From Plazaster borealis (taxonomy: Eukaryota; Echinodermata; Asteroidea; Forcipulatida; Labidiasteridae), in assembly GCA_021014325.1 (NCBI GenBank), contig CM037474.1:4282488-4346487 (forward strand): a DNA stretch of 64,000 bases. The letters run 5' to 3'. Under the pieces are notes generated by a model that saw nothing but the letters and a program-made list of their open reading frames with translations, searched no databases and was not told the origin of the DNA. Positions within the stretch are counted from its first letter, which is position 1. Each line of letters opens with the position of its first letter. The translations under genes were made by a program, and so were the position numbers. Shown here piece by piece: positions 52,490 to 62,960 of this stretch.

Positions 52490-55400
52490 CTAAAGAAAAC
52501 AAAATTTAAAGCTATCATTGGCGTGTCGTGGTCGAGCGGTCAAGCACACTGGACTCGAACTCTGTTGTTTCTGATCACCAGAGTGTGGGTTTGAGTCCTG
52601 GTCGTAGCACTTGTGTCCTTGAGCAAGATACTTTACCATAATTGCTTCATCCTTCGGATGGGACGTAAAGCCGTTGGTCCTGTGTGTTGTGTAATGCACG
52701 TAAAAGAACCCAGTTACACTTATCGCTAAGAGAAGGGGTTTGCCCCAGTGTTTCTGGCAGTGGCTGCTGAATGCGCCGCAGCACCTTGTAAACCCTTACA
52801 AGGTGTTACATAAATGGGTGTCATAATTCATAAATTTCAATAAGCTGTCTAGAAATAAATAATGATAAGCGCTTTGAGATGCACGTAGATAAAGCGCTAT
52901 ATAAAAACTAGTTATTATTATTAGATTATATAGAAAGTTGCTTCTATTTGACCCAATGCACCTGATAAAATTATTACAATGAATCTTGGTTGCACCCTTA
53001 TAGGAGTCGGTTTCCCGTGTGATATACAGTGCAGTATGCATTTTAGGCGAACAGATAATTATATTATAAACCTTCGTCCTCACAAGATTCTCTACTCAAC
53101 GTACAGTGCTATCTCAGGATCCAATTCTTCCATGTCTTGGGTTGGTATATACGGAGGATTGCTAACGATGGCATCAAAAGAGCACCCTTGGAGGCACTCA
53201 GGCAATTCGGATGTGATGGTAGCGCAGTGGACTGAGAGCCTGTCCTGTACACCTAACCTGATACACAAGGAAAGAAGTTTGTAAAACTGTGGCGAGAGCT
53301 TTACCTGACTTTGCTTCATTGACCAAATCTCTTCCGCCAAATTACGTCTCGGCTCCATTACCCCCTCCCATGAAATTATGCCAATTACATTCACGCATGC
53401 TAAGGCTACAGACTTTATTGGTGGGCAAAGTTGTACACTGTGCAGTCGTACAAATGTGTATGTGTCACGTCACCATCAGCCCCATACAAAAAGGCGCAAT
53501 GTTCCCTCATTTTGCCCACCAGTAGTGTGCACAATGCTAATCATCCTTACTCACACACACAGCAGAGTGTGGGTTCGATTCCCAGTCGTTACACTTGTGT
53601 CCTTAAGCAAGACACTTAACAACATGCTTCGTCCTTCGGATGGGACGTTAAGCCGTAGGTCCCGTGTGTTGTATAATGCACGTAAAAGAACCCAGTGCAC
53701 TTATCGAAAAGAGAAGGGGTTCGCCCCGGTGTTCCTGGTTTGATCGGCAGCATATTGCGCCACAGCACCTTGTAAACCATTACATGGTGCTATGTAAAGG
53801 ACTTGGTCTCATACTTCAAAAACGTAGCTCCACAATACCTTGCAGGAAAATAATGAATGTTAAAAGCGCCTTGAGCGTCACTGAGTGACGGATATGTGCG
53901 CTATATAAGAAGCCACTATTACTATTATTATTACAGCTGAGAAGCTGAATTGCGAAGGACAGGGCTACATTATGTTCGGGCTGCAGGCATGCAAGGGCGC
54001 CTTTGGCAGCCAGCCACATCAACCCATATATGACCACATAGCACAGCCAGAGATCGACAGTGTTCGACTTTTCATGAGGGAGCAAAACTGGAGGGCCCAG
54101 AGAAACCCTTGTCACAGGAGAGAACCAACGCACAACTCTATTCGCACATGGCCCTAGCCGGGAATCGAACCACGGCCACAGTGGTGAGAGGAGAGAGCTT
54201 TATGCACTATCCATGGTTTACAAAATACTTGCATCAAGGATTCTGGCATGCATACCTGATAGCATTCTCTTTGGTGAGTTTCACCGCTTCCTCGTTGCAG
54301 TCAATTGCAGTTACACAAGACTGTAAAGAAAAATTAACATGACTTCAAAATTTGTATGAAACTAATTTGATAAAAAATTTTACATGAAGTGACTTCAATG
54401 TCACCCTTTGATGTCTAAAAAAACCTGGGGTTTTTTATAAATAGAACTCCGCACTAATGCTAAAAATAGAAGCTCAGTGCCCGGATCTAAGACAACGTGT
54501 CAAAATTCACTAACGGGTGCGTACATGTTCAAGCTTATCTTTTTAAGTTTACTGACTATACTACTGCGGTCTGGCGCGCCGGTGCGATGATCGCTTGAGA
54601 GCTTGAGACATACAGGTATTTTGAGCAAAAGTGACTACATTAGTGTGGAGTGCTATTAGTTTCAAAGGCAATCCTTTTTCTTTGGCGGCATTTGTTTCCC
54701 AACCTTTTAAGAAACTATTTTTTGTTTATTATACAAATTAGGCCCAAATGATGGAGATTATTAGGGCAGGGGTGGGGGAATGTGCGACCTTTTTAAAAGT
54801 TGAAAAGTGACATTCACGTGAGTTTTCTCTTTCCAATGTCCCTTACATGAGGCAGCTCTTTGAGGATGGAGATGCTGATGGCTCCACTACCGCTTCCGAT
54901 CTCAAGAAAATGTAGTTCCTCATCTACAGAATAGTGTCCCACTACAACATCAACAAGCATCTTGAGAAAAAAAAGAAGAGGACGTTCATCACATTTTTCA
55001 GCAGAGTTGTTTCGGTTAGTAATTTGCACGTTTAAAGGGAAAGTATACCTTTGGTTTTTGGAACCTTTCAATTGTTTTACTCCTCTATAAATGTAGATAC
55101 ATGTATACAATAAAAGTAACCCGTGAAAATTTCAAAAAAATTTCAAAAGGTGGTCGCGATTTTGAGATATCTCCTAAAATCCGGAGCGGTTATGCCCACG
55201 CAGGAAGAATAATCCGTAAGGGGAATACACAATCTGAGAAACGTATCTGACAGTAACGTTTCTCAGATTCAAATTTTTGGGGATAAAAACTCATATCTTT
55301 TTCCATAACCACATTACTTCGAAGTGAAATGATTCTCAAAATGCTTTATACTATCGAAAGCTGCTGTACTTCTAACCAAGTAGGTTTGTTATTGCCATTA

Positions 55401-58400
55401 ATTTAAAGAGTGATTACCAAACGTATACCTTCCCTTTAAATTTCTAGTTAGCTCTCATGTTTACACGTGGGAACAATTTTCTGTTTATGGTGATGTCCCT
55501 GGAGGGAGCTTAGTCACTGATACATAGGGCTCTGAAGCAAGATTCTCCCTTCACTGGGAGGTAAGTTTGGGTGCTCCTGTTGTCCCATGTGCTAATGGGA
55601 GACTGGCCTTTCCTTCAAGGCATTCGTGGCTTAGACAGATGTGTAGTTGTGAACTGGAACTGAAGACCAAATGGCAAGTGGCAAAAGCCACAAGGTCTTT
55701 TCCAACTTGTCAGGAATTTCAGATGTTCCTTTATTTCTTGATTTTTTCTGCGCGGAGTAGCAACATTCCAAACCAGTCATATGCGATGGGGTCAGCATCA
55801 TTAACCTATTATGCACTGTGATTGGTTAACCTTTCAGCACTTTACTTATTTACATAGAAATTATGAACAATTTATGTTTTAAACTATGAGTAATTCAACA
55901 ACAAAACCCGCAAAATCAGGCTGGAAATAGCCGTGTGGCTTTGCCACTCATGAGCATGCATGTGTGGTCTCCCCTCCATTCAACTTGCGACTACAAAGTT
56001 TTGTCTAAATCAAGAAGGCCTTGAGGAAAGGTGAATAGGAGACTTATCATCACCCTACTGGGTTCCCTTCCTCTATGAGTGTAAGCTTTGTGGCGTGTTG
56101 TGGCCGAGTGGTCTAGTTCACCGGATCCAAGCTCTGGTGTTGTCAGCAGCAGAGTGTGGGTTCGAATCCCGGTCGTGACATTTGTGCCCTTGAGCAAGGC
56201 ACTCAACCATAATTGCTTCTTACAAAACTGGGAAGGTAGTGCATTCTGCTCTACCATCCAGGCTCCTAGTGGATGATACCCATGCCTACATCCTTACGGA
56301 CTGTAAAGGGGGCAACCCTGTTTCAGCCCCAGGAGTAGGTGGCAACGTGACAGAGTGATTTGGGTCAACAGCCCAAATCAGTTAAGTGTAGCCCTCACCT
56401 TGAAGTGGCCATCCGGCCTTGTGAGTTGGGCTATATCTCATAAACAAAAATATTTTAAAAAGCTTGCTTTGTTATCATCTTTCGGCCTGCCTACTAACTT
56501 CTTGGACTGAACTGGGGTACGATTTCCCTGTCACAGATTGGGTCTTTGATTTTCTAAGCTTAGGAAGCCCAGCCTTGTCTACTCTTACCTCAGTTTCTGG
56601 TCTGGGAATAAAGACAGGTTGTCTGACGACTATCTCAATGTCTCGGAAATCCCAATCACCAACAATATACTGGACTGGTACCCTTTCAAGAAAATGAATA
56701 ATTCATCAGTCACTCTTGATTACTGATAAAGTACAAAGTCTTGATTGGACAAGTTAGAATTGGCATTATGACAAATAATTAAATATAACATTTTTGAGCA
56801 ATTAATTATATTAAAGGCATCGTACACGCTTGGAAATTGTCAAAGACCAGTGTTCTCACTTGGTGTATCCCAACATATGCATAAAATAACAAGCCTATGA
56901 AAATTTGGGCTCAATTGGTCATCGAAGTTGCAAGAAAATGATGAAAGAAAAAAACACTCTTGTTGTACAAATTTGTGTGCTTTCGGATAGAATAATAAAA
57001 ACTTCTTGCAAGAAGTTTTTATTATTTTAGTGAGAAATTACCTCTTTCACAAAAACTACGTTACTTCAGAGGGAGTCGTTTCTCACAATGTTTTATACTA
57101 TCAACAGCTCTCTGTTGCTCGTTACCAAGTCAGTGAAATGGAACAGTCCAGATTTCACCTTCTGAAATGGAACAGTACAGAATTCACTCCTGATTATATT
57201 CTGCTATACATATATTGTACTCGATCATCCAATATTTGTTTCTCTCAACAATGCATTGTAAGAACTAAACAAAATCATTGGAGCAGCAGCTCCCTCGTGT
57301 GGTGGTGTAATGGCTCTTACCTCTCCGTTCGTCTGTTACATAACTTGTTGATCTGGTCGAGCTCATACTGAGTCAACGAAATCTGGGACCTCTGACATGA
57401 CATCTCATGGAACTGTGGGACAGAATTCAGAAACTCTGAATCTCACATCTCGCAAGTACAATAAATGATAGCCCGGGTAAGCAGATAATTCATTATCAAG
57501 ACCCAGTCCTTTAGTCAAGGGGGTCAGGGTGGGGTAATATTTTACATGTTACGATCATTTTGTAATCTGTATACACCATCATCGGTTGTTGGTTTTGTAA
57601 CAAGTAAACAAAAAGCATGTGAAGCTTGTTTATGTCTGATTTACTTTTATTTTAAATAGCTTTGAAACTTACCAGTCCTTGCTCTGTGATATTACTAAGC
57701 TCTGATTTTTGTTGTTTACATTTATATGAATTACTGTACTTTGTCAAATCAATAGTAATTGGTAACAATATTATTATCAAATTCCAATAAAATATATTTA
57801 AAAAAATCTCATTTTCTCAATCTTATCTCTTATAAAAAATGTTTATATTTTTTAATTTTTAAAAGTTCTACATTCTCTTAAATTTTCTTCACTTCATCCT
57901 TATCACCTTTTATCAGTACCAACCATTGCTTTATATGGTACAACCCTGCAAAGTTAAATTATGCAAGTATTCAAATTAATTCAAAACTATTGTTCACCTG
58001 TTTGAATCCAAGAACATGGGCCACAATATACTCTGCTGAAACCGCGGGATCAGGAACACCCCATTTCAGAAATGAATCATTCCACCACTTGACAGCGGCT
58101 TGTGGAGTATTACATTCTAATAAGGTCGGTCCATCCAGGTAAGGGGTGGGCTCTGAAGAATCTTTATCCCTCAGACGGGCACATGTGAAGTAGGGAAATG
58201 AAATCGATTTACTGACCGAAGAAGGTGTTCTGGAAAAAACGGGCAATTTTACGGCATGTTTGTCTCCACGGTTGCGAAAACGTTCTTCGACGAGTACATT
58301 ATGTCTTGAGGAAGAACATTGCTGGCTGTCGAGAAAAACTCTTTCCAAAACTTTTGTTGGAAACAATGCCACAGATCCTCGACGTGTATGACGTAACAAG

Positions 58401-58465
58401 CCAGGCACGGAAAACTTCGATTTGGATACTACAGATAGAACATTTAAAACCTTGAATCTCGGCAT
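52280..58465 (-). CDS. HEMK1: HEMK1-type release-factor glutamine N5-methyltransferase
   Basis: Seven minus-strand exons join in frame: 58465-57998, 57412-57321, 56682-56589, 54960-54847, 54320-54256, 53257-53105 and 52489-52280 (phases 0, 2, 0, 0, 2, 2, 2; 398 residues so far). The SAM-binding motif EIGSGSG is at about residues 238-244 and the catalytic NPPY motif at about 311-314, preceded by VFIPRPETE. From family knowledge, HEMK1 methylates the Gln of the GGQ motif in mitochondrial release factors. Exon 1 gives a long basic, Ser-rich N-terminus that could include a mitochondrial targeting sequence, making it longer than the human protein (about 338 aa). The short final exon (expected to follow FQDYNDR) was not found below 52280. 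Introns carry several SINEs. Confidence 0.9.
52521..52925 (+). mobile_element. tRNA-derived SINE, full length
   Basis: Head gcgtgtcgtggtcgagcggt, B box gtgggtttgagtcctggtcg, body cacgtaaaagaacccag, tail aaagcgctatataaaaacta with (tta)n. In HEMK1 intron 6. Confidence 0.85.
53105..53257 (-). CDS. HEMK1: HEMK1 exon 6, catalytic NPPY
   Basis: 153 nt encoding LGVQDRLSVHCATITSELPE, then FDAIVSNPPYIPTQDMEELD and PEIA. Acceptor ccttgtgtatcag, donor CACT|gtacgt. This donor makes the next exon read LYEDERALCGG, as the family requires; splicing after TAC would put a stop in frame. Confidence 0.92.
53561..53935 (+). mobile_element. tRNA-derived SINE, 5'-truncated
   Basis: Starts at gcagagtgtgggttcgattc, contains cacgtaaaagaacccag, and ends gtgcgctatataagaagcca with an (att)n tail. 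In HEMK1 intron 5. Confidence 0.8.
53936..54200 (-). mobile_element. Possible SINE or repeat with reversed tRNA-like end
   Basis: ccgggaatcgaaccacggcc at 54159 is a reversed B box. The rest (gggctgcaggcatgcaaggg) is not linked to another copy in the window. Confidence 0.4.
54256..54320 (-). CDS. HEMK1: HEMK1 exon 5
   Basis: 65 nt encoding SCVTAIDCNEEAVKLTKENA and IR. The acidic AID is the SAM-ribose-binding position at the end of strand 2. Acceptor cttgtgta-flanked ctttacag, donor ATCAG|gtatgc. Confidence 0.88.
54847..54960 (-). CDS. HEMK1: HEMK1 exon 4, SAM-binding motif I
   Basis: 38 codons containing HFLEIGSGSGAISISILKEL. Acceptor tttttctcaag, donor CAT|gtaagg. Confidence 0.92.
55032..55439. 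mobile_element. TTAA-flanked MITE
   Basis: TTAA edges; ends agggaaagtatacctttggt and accaaacgtataccttccct are inverted. Inner gagaaacgt..acgtttctcagattcaa hairpin. In HEMK1 intron 3. Confidence 0.75.
55605..56020. mobile_element. Dispersed element, uninterrupted relative of 30655-31140
   Basis: Shares aaggcattcgtggcttagac, cctattatgcactgtgattg, aattatgaa and gtggctttgccactc with the copy at 30655-31140 but lacks the inserted MITE. Confidence 0.55.
56094..56290 (+). mobile_element. tRNA-derived SINE, 3'-truncated
   Basis: Head gcgtgttgtggccgagtggt, B box gtgggttcgaatcccggtcg, then ttgagcaaggcactcaacca. In HEMK1 intron 3. Confidence 0.75.
56589..56682 (-). CDS. HEMK1: HEMK1 exon 3
   Basis: 94 nt encoding RVPVQYIVGDWDFRDIEIVV followed by RQPVFIPRPETE. 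The PVFIPRPETE block is conserved in all HemK proteins. Acceptor cattttcttgaaag, donor GAG|gtaaga. Confidence 0.92.
56811..57134. mobile_element. TTAA-type MITE, truncated
   Basis: Starts TTAAAGGCATCGTACACG and follows 31490-31862 closely to accaagtcag, then stops. Has a 36-bp perfect palindrome (56991-57026). Confidence 0.65.
57321..57412 (-). CDS. HEMK1: HEMK1 exon 2
   Basis: 92 nt encoding FHEMSCQRSQISLTQYELDQ followed by INKLCNRRTE. Acceptor attctgtcccacag, donor GAGAG|gtaaga. Belongs to the helical N-terminal domain of PrmC/HemK proteins. Confidence 0.85.
57998..58465 (-). CDS. HEMK1: HEMK1 exon 1
   Basis: 156 codons from MPRFKVLNVLSVVSKSKFSV to VAHVLGFKQ, donor CAG|gtgaac. The first 120 residues are basic and Ser-rich with no domain. 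AVKWWNDSFLKWGVPDPAVS begins the helical N-terminal domain. Another in-frame Met further down cannot be excluded as the true start. Confidence 0.8.
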
Positions 58466-58738
58466 ATCTTCAAAAGGTATTCTCTCAGTCTCAGACTTCG
58501 ACCATCGAAAAAGGAATTAAACACACCATATAGAGAAAGGACAGAACACACGATGCAGACCTGCCCTGTGGTGGGAAAGATAATTGAAGGGGGAAAGACT
58601 AGCCGTATCTGGTCGAATGGTGGCGCTATTTACAATTATTAAACTCCCCATTTTTTGAGATCAGCTCTGCTGCCAGACAACAACGACGTGATGAGACCGG
58701 GATAACCTACTTTTATATCTTAAAGTTTGACGAACAAT
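58466..58738. promoter_or_regulatory. Divergent promoter region between HEMK1 and the mucin-like gene
   Basis: HEMK1 starts leftward at 58465. A consensus donor, ACAAT|gtgagt, at 58738 points rightward and would end a non-coding first exon of the mucin-like gene. The two transcripts would therefore start less than 300 bp apart. No TATA box was seen. Confidence 0.4.
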
Positions 58739-59778
58739 GTGAGTAGTTCAACTTTTCTTATAATTTCGCACAAAGTGAAGTGTTTGTTTGACAGTTGGCT
58801 GGCCTAGGGGACCTTGGACTTGGTGGTTTTTAGTTTAAATTTTTAATAAAAACAAATTAACTTGCTGACAGTGACATGAGTGACGATATTAATTATTAAT
58901 TAAAGGACCGCGAACCTCATCATTCATGTCATTCATGTTCTCTAGGCCTGGGGGGGGGGGGGGGTTAGTAAGTAGCGCCTAGCAGGGGTGGGTAGGAACG
59001 ACACGCACCGTGTAGTTATGCTGACCGTCTGATATGACATGGGTGTCTGTAGTGTAGAATTAGAAATGCTGACACCTGGCCAACGATCAGTGGCATGGCG
59101 TAACCATACATTTTCTTTGGGGGGGGGGTATGCCAGTGGGGGCAAAGACATAATTTAGGGGGATATTATTTATATTTAATATATCCCTACCAGGGGTTAG
59201 TGACTGACGAGAGGTATCGATATGACCCGTTGCCCATGGTAGCTCGCACATGGTACCAGTCTGCGTTGTTCCCTGACGCGTGGGCATGTTTTGTACACAA
59301 ATCACGGATCGCCGCTCTAATTGTTGTAACAGTCAAACGTTGTGGATGGGATCTGAATTTTACGGTTAGAATTTATAATTTTTTAACAATTTTGAGTTCG
59401 CGGAGTGGATTTTCTGGACCATCCTCAAGCTCAATGAGAGTTCAAAGAACACATAGAGCCTAATTTTGGCGAGATTTGATTTTAAAAAAGAGAGATTTGA
59501 ATGCAAATCGAAATGGCAAAACGAATCGTTTGTGTTGTGTGCATGATCACCTATGAGGTTCGTGGAGACGATAGCGAAACGAACCTCATAGTTCTAGGAG
59601 TAGGCTAGCCCCACTACATGTACATGTATATGTGGTCCAGACCACTCAATCGTGCAGCTTACAACAAGGTGCATCTGATACGGGTGTGGGTCGGCGATTT
59701 CAATGTTGAACATTTTTAATCTTTTAAAAAGTTGTTGCAGTGTAATTCTATATATTGATTTTGCTTTTTCATTTTTAG
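58739..59778 (+). other. First intron of the mucin-like gene
   Basis: From the donor at 58738 to the acceptor at 59778. It contains a G run (58951-58966) and a diverged copy of the 27087 element (59083-59175). No exon recognised. Confidence 0.4.
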
Positions 59779-59787
59779 GTGACCACA

Positions 59788-59862
59788 ATGGAGTTTACAT
59801 GCTTCAGCGATCAAGTGGCGTTCCGGAATTCATTTGACTTCAACAAGAAATCTTCATTTTGA
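59788..59862 (+). CDS. Upstream ORF in the mucin-like gene's 5' leader
   Basis: A 24-codon ORF, MEFTCFSDQVAFRNSFDFNK to SSF, starts 9 nt after a likely acceptor (cattttta​g at 59778). It ends 61 nt before the main ATG. Its Kozak context (cacaATGG) is good, so it could reduce translation of the main ORF. Nothing indicates a functional peptide. Confidence 0.35.
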   Translation: MEFTCFSDQVAFRNSFDFNKKSSF

Positions 59863-59923
59863 TAGAGATCCACTGAATTTAATAAAAATCCTACAATAAA
59901 ATAACCTTGTACAACAAACCACA

Positions 59924-60567
59924 ATGGATGGACAAATGCTAACTCGAATTGCTGCCAGTGTACTACACAATCACTTGTTGTGGCGATCTGTGGTGTTTGC
60001 TAGCTTACTTGGTTTAGCTTTCCCTCAGACCACTTCACCCAACATGACAACACCCACCACGTTGTCTCAAGCCACTGATCTGAACACACAAGGACATGGA
60101 ACTATGGAGCCACAGTCAAACGTAACATCAACATCGATAGCAAAGGAGAACTCTTCTGTGGCGACAACGCCTGAAGTGACTTTTGCCAACACAAACCTTA
60201 CTCTAACTACTCATCGTATAGCATCGATGTCACCAACGCCATCGCCAACACCAGCAATAACCAAACCCGCAGCAACAACACCAGTTACCATGACGCCATC
60301 GTCTCTCGTTTCCACCCTTGAGCCGAAGCAGCCGACAACGCAACCCAGAGAAACGACAGTCCCTCCAAAGCCGTTTATACCAACCACACGCCCTGGTCCT
60401 GTTCCGATTGCAACATCCAAAGACAATGTACCTATGACTCCGACTGGTGGAAGCATACCACAAGATTCGACCAATCATGTTGCTTTATATCTCCTCTTGC
60501 CGCTGGTTGTCCTGGCCGGGATTGCTATGCTCGTTATGATCGGATCATATCTCAGAAAGAAGATTAG
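59924..60567 (+). CDS. Mucin-like gene exon 1
   Basis: 214 codons plus AG, from MDGQMLTRIAASVLHNHLLW to YLRKKI. Donor ATTAG|gtcagt. It holds the signal peptide, the Thr/Ser/Pro stalk and the membrane helix. The ATG has context acaATGG. Confidence 0.75.
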
Positions 60568-60912
60568 GTCAGTTTACATAGTTATCTGTTTTTAACATTC
60601 GTATTAGGCCAACTAAAATAAGAAACGAGTTTCTCGTCCAGACTTTTTAAAAAAAGGAGGAGGCAGGGCGCTACTATTTACTATTTTTCAATTTTTAGCT
60701 ATTTTTTCCAAGATGGCCGCCATGATTAATATGGTTGGCCAAGGTATATTTATTCACAGATATTGTGCTATTTGAGTATACTGATGTAATGTATGACAAA
60801 ACAAATGATTTGTAAGACCCTTCAATGCAGAATCGCAGCACCATCACCTTCGACAACAGTTGCTCTCCGCTCTGAAAAGAACGCCCAGCTGGGTTTGGTG
60901 CCAAGACATTGA
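59924..60912 (+). CDS. Small mucin-like single-pass membrane protein
   Basis: Exon 1 (59924-60567) and exon 2 (60831-60912) give 241 residues. An N-terminal hydrophobic stretch, RSVVFASLLGLAFPQ (about residues 21-35), fits a signal peptide. Residues 36-180 are dense in Thr, Ser and Pro (TPTTLSQATD, PTPSPTPAITKP), as in O-glycosylated mucin stalks, with a few N-glycosylation sites (NVTS, NLTL). LYLLLPLVVLAGIAMLVMIG is a transmembrane helix, followed by the basic stop-transfer SYLRKKIR. The short cytoplasmic tail comes from exon 2. Without splicing, the frame stops after IRSVYIVICF. It may be a cell-surface sialomucin-like protein, but no family is recognised and the role is unknown. Confidence 0.7.
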
Positions 60913-61163
60913 TGATATTTAAGTCAGGAGAATCACCCTTTTAGCCCTCAACTAGCTAGGGACTGCACACCTGAGATATTGTAATGAGAAAGTTGGGAAT
61001 TATTGAGGCAAAGCTGCTATTTTGGCCCATCTAATTGGATTCAGGAGATTCAAAATATCAGAGATGCCACTCAGTTTTATCCCCAATTTTTTTTTTTAAA
61101 TAGTAAGTTTAAAAAATGAGGCGGGCGGGGACGAGAAACTCGTTTCTTATTTTACTTGGCCTT
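60606..61163. mobile_element. Inverted-repeat element spanning mucin exon 2
   Basis: 33-34 bp ends, aggccaactaaaataagaaa through cgagtttctcgtcc and the complement ggacgagaaactcg through tttcttattttacttggcct, differ at about one position. No transposase frame inside. Confidence 0.7.
60831..60912 (+). CDS. Mucin-like gene exon 2 (cytoplasmic tail)
   Basis: Joining AG from exon 1 gives R-IAAPSPSTTVALRSEKNAQL-GLVPRH and a TGA. Acceptor cccttcaatgcag. Phase fits and the exon stays open to its stop. It lies inside an inverted-repeat element (60606-61163), so it may be exonised transposon sequence. Confidence 0.5.
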
Positions 61164-61234
61164 ACATGTAGATGCAAAGACTGGTTATGGGACCTCGCAT
61201 TTTGACTTTATAATAAATGGTTCTGATATAGTGC

Positions 61235-61555
61235 ATCTACACTGTAGTAGCTAGATCAAGCGCTTTACAACGTTATCCCTGTTCATCAGGCATACTTAGA
61301 CCATTCCTCAAACTTTCTCGACTCCCTGGGGAGCATACAACCCCAAGCTGCTTAAATTAGCGCTAAGGGGTTAATCCAACACAACACTGTCTCAGCTTTC
61401 TCAGGTTCCCATTTATACACCAGGGTTGAAAAAGGCAATTATGGTTAAGTGCCTTGCTCAAGGAAACAAGTGTCATGACCGGGATTCGAATCCACACTCT
61501 GATTATTCAACCATCAGAACTTGAGTCTGATGCAGTAGACCGGCCACGACATGCG
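61235..61555 (-). mobile_element. tRNA-derived SINE
   Basis: Reversed: ccgggattcgaatccacact (B box), body ttgctcaaggaaacaagtgt, head ccggccacgacatgc. Same family as 40741-41085. Confidence 0.75.
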
Positions 61556-62204
61556 CAGAGTCTTTCTAAAAGGCTAAATGCTGTATAACTTCTTTTGTTC
61601 TACCTTTTTAAAACATCTGACAGATTTTGTTCAAATGACCAGTCACATAATGTTTAATACTCAATGGACAACTCTGAAACACTAGGTGGCAGCAGACTTA
61701 CCCAAAAATCTTCCGATGTGTACAAATAGTTCTGAGCATGCGCACAATTCTGAGAACAAAGGATTACCCAAGCCTGCTGCCAGCTACTCTCTCGGTGGAA
61801 CATGAACAAAATTATTGAAAACCCTGCAGCGAGGAATCAGTTTGGTTGCAACACCCAAGGGTGTATTGTCAGCACATAATTTGCCGACAAGCTTTTTCCA
61901 TATAGGTTAAGGGTGGTTTGTGTTGCATGCATTTTTCAATGATTTATTGTTTTCTGTGGGTGTTGTTAACATATGTCCAGGTATTGCCTGGTTTATTTTA
62001 AAACATTATTTGTTTGCTTAATTAATTAAGTTTGTTAATTTGGTTTCATCTACATGCACCATTGACAATTGACACATCAATTTTGTACACAAAGAATGCT
62101 GGTGGCAGAATTTTGTCCTGCCCCCTTCTAACCATCACTGACCCCCTGTTGATTGCTATGGTATGGTAGGCTTCTTCCATGGTAGGCCCTACAGCTTAGG
62201 AGAT
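61556..62204. other. Intergenic stretch
   Basis: No gene or repeat recognised. AATAAA at 61212 (before this stretch) could end the mucin-like transcript. Confidence 0.4.
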
Positions 62205-62355
62205 CATGGCTCAATTTCACAAAGAGTTAAGATTGATCTTAACTGCAAATCACTCTTAATTGCTTAGCAAAGTGTGACGTCACAATACAAATCACTATGG
62301 TAATGTTGACAACTCCTCTTTAAGATGAATCTTAGTGGTTTGTGAAATTGGCCCC
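62205..62355. mobile_element. Small MITE
   Basis: ggctcaatttcacaaagagt at the left and accactaagattc-complement tggtttgtgaaattggcccc at the right are inverted; inner aagattgatctta hairpin. Confidence 0.55.
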
Positions 62356-62464
62356 ATGGCATATTGAGCTGACCAGTGTGTATGATGTGGTCACAAAGAC
62401 AATGAAATACTCAAATGTCAGCATGTTCTGACAGCGGCTCTCACTGCAGGGTTCATTGACCCCT

Positions 62465-62560
62465 TACATATGACACCACAAGCTCAAACAGCTCCCTCAC
62501 TGAGGTCAAAGAAAGACCTCTGTGCATTCTCCATTGTCTGGCCATGGGGGGGGGGTGTAT
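62465..62560 (+). repeat. Dispersed repeat, partner of 8643-8765
   Basis: agctcaaacagctccctcac, tgaggtcaaagaaagacctc and ccattgtctggcca match the reversed copy beside the gap. Confidence 0.5.
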
Positions 62561-62960
62561 TTAAAATCAGTAAACACCATGGATCCTCCTTTTTTTCCTT
62601 CTTACAGAGCTGTCTTATCTTACATTTCTCGAAATTTTGCCGGATTTTTTTTATATTGAGAGTACCGCTGGCACAAAGAAACCATGATTTTAAACAAAGC
62701 CAAGAAGAGAACGAAGATTCCATTTGAAGCACAGGAAGCATGGGAGTGTTATATTCACGCACCGTGAATCCCAAAACCTCGGCCATGAGACACGGCCGCC
62801 AATTGCGTCCCTGGCCGGAACCAGCTGGCTAAATTCTTGGTGTGCTCGGACTTACCTCCATTGAGCCAAAATACAATGAAATACAAAATACAATCAGTGG
62901 AAGCCTCTGGATGCCACATACATGTATAGGCCTAAACCTTTTATTACAACGAAAGAACAA

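Noticed and set aside
53092..53104. HEMK1 exon 6 continuing as ALYVE to a stop
   Set aside because: Splicing at CACT|gtacgt restores LYEDERALCGG, which matches the family, so the stop is intronic.
60211..60478. Gly/Val- and Cys/Trp-rich frames on the minus strand
   Set aside because: Shadows of the Thr/Ser/Pro-rich mucin exon on the opposite strand.
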